From Vibrio amylolyticus (lineage in GTDB: Bacteria; Pseudomonadota; Gammaproteobacteria; Enterobacterales; Vibrionaceae): DNA of 64,000 bases. Both the position numbers and the translations under genes were made by a program. This document shows positions 62,630 through 64,000 of this stretch, in pieces (position 1 is the stretch's first letter; each line of letters begins with the position of its first letter). Under the pieces are notes generated by a model. The model did no database searches and was not told the origin of the DNA. It saw only the letters and a program-made list of their open reading frames with translations. The DNA lies in contig NZ_JAJHVV010000007.1 in the NCBI RefSeq assembly GCF_023145695.1, positions 1 to 64,000 on the forward strand, given 5' to 3'.

Positions 62630-63938
62630 AACACTAACAATGGTCTTATTGGCGTGCATTTTAGTCGCGTTCGCGTTGGGTGCTCAAGTAGGTCTTGCGC
62701 TTGCGGGAATTGCCATGGGCATTGGCTACCTAACCTGGGGAGATACGCTGTTTAATATCATTCCTACCACGGTTGAATCAACCTTCTTTAGCTTCATTCT
62801 CCTTGCTATTCCTCTCTATATCTACATGGGTCAACTGCTTACACGCTCTGGCATTGGTGATGCCATGTTTAACGCAAGCCAGTTGATGATAGGCCGTGTT
62901 CGCGGTTCGTTGGCGATCAGCGTAATCGGTGTATGTTCTATGATTGGTGCAATGGTCGGTATTATCGGTGCAGGGATCATGACTTCAAGCAGCATCGCTT
63001 TAAAGCCCATGCTTGACCGAGGGTATGATAAAAAACTTGCGCTTGGCGTCATCATGGCGGGGGGATCATTAGGTATTCTTATTCCACCCAGTATCCCGAT
63101 GATTATGTTTGCCTCGGCGACTCAAAATTCAGTGGGTCGAATGTTCCTAGGGGCGCTTGGCCCAGCTTTAATCACCATTACATTGCTTATTGCTTACGTG
63201 GTGATCTCTTGTAAGTTGAAACCAAGCAGAGCGCCTCGTGATGAAGAGAACGACATTGAGGTGCCTAGCGGGCTAGAAAAATTTAATACTATTCGTGATG
63301 GCGCATCATCATTACTGTTGATTGTCGCGGTATTGGGCAGCATCATTATGGGCATCGCAACCCCTACAGAATCAGGTGCAATCGGCGTGGTTGGTGCCAT
63401 CATTCTGGCTATTTTATTTAAGCGCTTCAAACCACAAATGATGCACAAAGCTGGCGTACAAACCGCGCTTCTCGTCAGTGTAGCCATGTGGATTATTCTT
63501 GGTGCGTCAATATTCAGTAACTTCCATCTTCTAATGGGCGTACAAAACATGGTGGCTCAATTCGCGACTGGACTGGATCTTCCACCTATCATGATCATCA
63601 TCATGTTCCAAGTTATCATGCTGTTGCTGGGCTTTATTATTGATGAGTTCATTATTGTACTAATGTGCGCGCCAATATTTACACCTGTTGCGGTTATGCT
63701 TGGCTACGACCCTATTTGGTTTGGTGTATTGATGATATTAAATATTGTCATTGCCGTACAAACCCCCCCGTACGGTTTCGCGCTGTTTTATCTAAAAGGA
63801 ATTGCGCCAAAAGGCGTTACCATGATGGACATCTACCGCTCAGTTACTCCGTTTATTCTGGTTCAATTTCTTGTACTCGTCATCTGTATGGCGTTTCCAG
63901 AAACCATTCTGTGGCTGCCCAATAAAATGATGAACTGA
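62619..63938 (+). CDS. TRAP transporter large permease (DctM family)
   Basis: The 439-residue DctM subunit has about 12-13 TM segments and forms the Na+-coupled translocation path. Family motifs include SFILLAIPLYIYMGQLLTRS, GAGIMTSSSIALKPML, GGSLGILIPPSIPMI and ATPTESGAIGVVGA. The length is normal. It is the last complete gene; the 62 nt after its stop hold an AGGAGGG sequence (63950s), suggesting that another gene starts just past the window end. Confidence 0.94.
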   Translation: MGIETLTMVLLACILVAFALGAQVGLALAGIAMGIGYLTWGDTLFNIIPTTVESTFFSFILLAIPLYIYMGQLLTRSGIGDAMFNASQLMIGRVRGSLAISVIGVCSMIGAMVGIIGAGIMTSSSIALKPMLDRGYDKKLALGVIMAGGSLGILIPPSIPMIMFASATQNSVGRMFLGALGPALITITLLIAYVVISCKLKPSRAPRDEENDIEVPSGLEKFNTIRDGASSLLLIVAVLGSIIMGIATPTESGAIGVVGAIILAILFKRFKPQMMHKAGVQTALLVSVAMWIILGASIFSNFHLLMGVQNMVAQFATGLDLPPIMIIIMFQVIMLLLGFIIDEFIIVLMCAPIFTPVAVMLGYDPIWFGVLMILNIVIAVQTPPYGFALFYLKGIAPKGVTMMDIYRSVTPFILVQFLVLVICMAFPETILWLPNKMMN

Positions 63939-64000
63939 CGCAAATCAGGAGGGAATTTACCTTATCAACACATGTTCCAAAAAAATACAAAGAGACAAAG

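Noticed and set aside
63194..63550. 118-codon minus-strand ORF inside dctM
   Set aside because: Antisense shadow; dctM is conserved through the whole interval.
1..64000. tRNA, rRNA, CRISPR array, insertion sequence, prophage, integron or replication origin
   Set aside because: I looked for their usual signs (cloverleaf-like genes, regular repeats, transposase or integrase proteins, iteron clusters) and found none.

Overview
The window is a gene-dense gammaproteobacterial chromosome segment that looks like a Vibrio-type genome. Reasons: the gene set (OmpU-like porin, norR/hmp pair, ArfA, YdhF, MalS, a ShyA-like M23 endopeptidase beside a GGDEF-EAL gene, and a CdgA-like diguanylate cyclase), moderate A+T content, and many paired intrinsic terminators between convergent genes. 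From memory of V. cholerae, several of these (norR/hmp, the ShyA-like gene and the neighbouring c-di-GMP genes) lie on chromosome II, so this may be the secondary chromosome. That is an inference. I see no rRNA, tRNA, CRISPR array, insertion sequence, phage or integron signature.

Layout. 1-7.9 kb: small hypothetical genes, a DUF3313 lipoprotein, an XRE regulator, a low-molecular-mass PBP (D,D-carboxypeptidase), a ThrE-like exporter, arfA with its stop codon inside a terminator hairpin, a cold-shock gene with a long leader, and yaeQ with an overlapping unknown gene. 7.9-10.9 kb: divergent hmp and norR, with a sigma-54 promoter and NorR-type sites between them, form a nitric-oxide detoxification module. 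11-14.7 kb: an unknown gene, an orphan periplasmic solute-binding protein and a CSS-EAL phosphodiesterase. 14.8-21.4 kb: a seven-gene, minus-strand operon with tightly spaced or overlapping genes. It encodes a periplasmic protein, a LolD-like ATPase, a MacB/FtsX permease, a LolA-like carrier, an outer-membrane barrel, a LytS-type kinase and a LytTR regulator. LytTR-like direct repeats with a 20-bp period sit upstream.

21.5-28.2 kb: ydhF, a secreted unknown, malS, a two-gene unit of a truncated chemoreceptor-like protein and a flavodiiron-type (ODP) protein, and aroG. 28.6-36.7 kb: the caa3-type cytochrome c oxidase cluster (ctaC-ctaD-ctaG-ctaE, a small antisense DUF2909 gene, surf1, a SCO-like CxxxC protein, ctaA, ctaB). 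37-46.1 kb: phospho-sugar mutase, FAH-family enzyme, two divergent porins, a thioredoxin-glutaredoxin fusion, a Bcr-type efflux pump and its divergent LysR regulator. 46.3-54.6 kb: GGDEF-EAL protein, ShyA-like endopeptidase, GFA-family protein, YjiH-type membrane protein, and a periplasmic pterin-fold-like protein paired with a membrane diguanylate cyclase. 54.7-63.9 kb: a DUF4382 lipoprotein, then a probable omega-amino-acid (GABA) catabolic locus. That locus has a MocR/GabR-type regulator, gabT, gabD and a divergent DctPQM TRAP transporter around an operator-like repeat cluster.

The strongest candidates for something undescribed are: (1) the GABA/TRAP locus, whose MocR regulator has Ser where the PLP-binding Lys is expected and carries an extra C-terminal domain of about 80 residues; (2) the LolD/MacB/LolA-like/barrel operon that encodes its own LytTR two-component system; (3) the ODP plus minimal chemoreceptor pair; and (4) the arfA gene with its stop codon in the loop of its own terminator.
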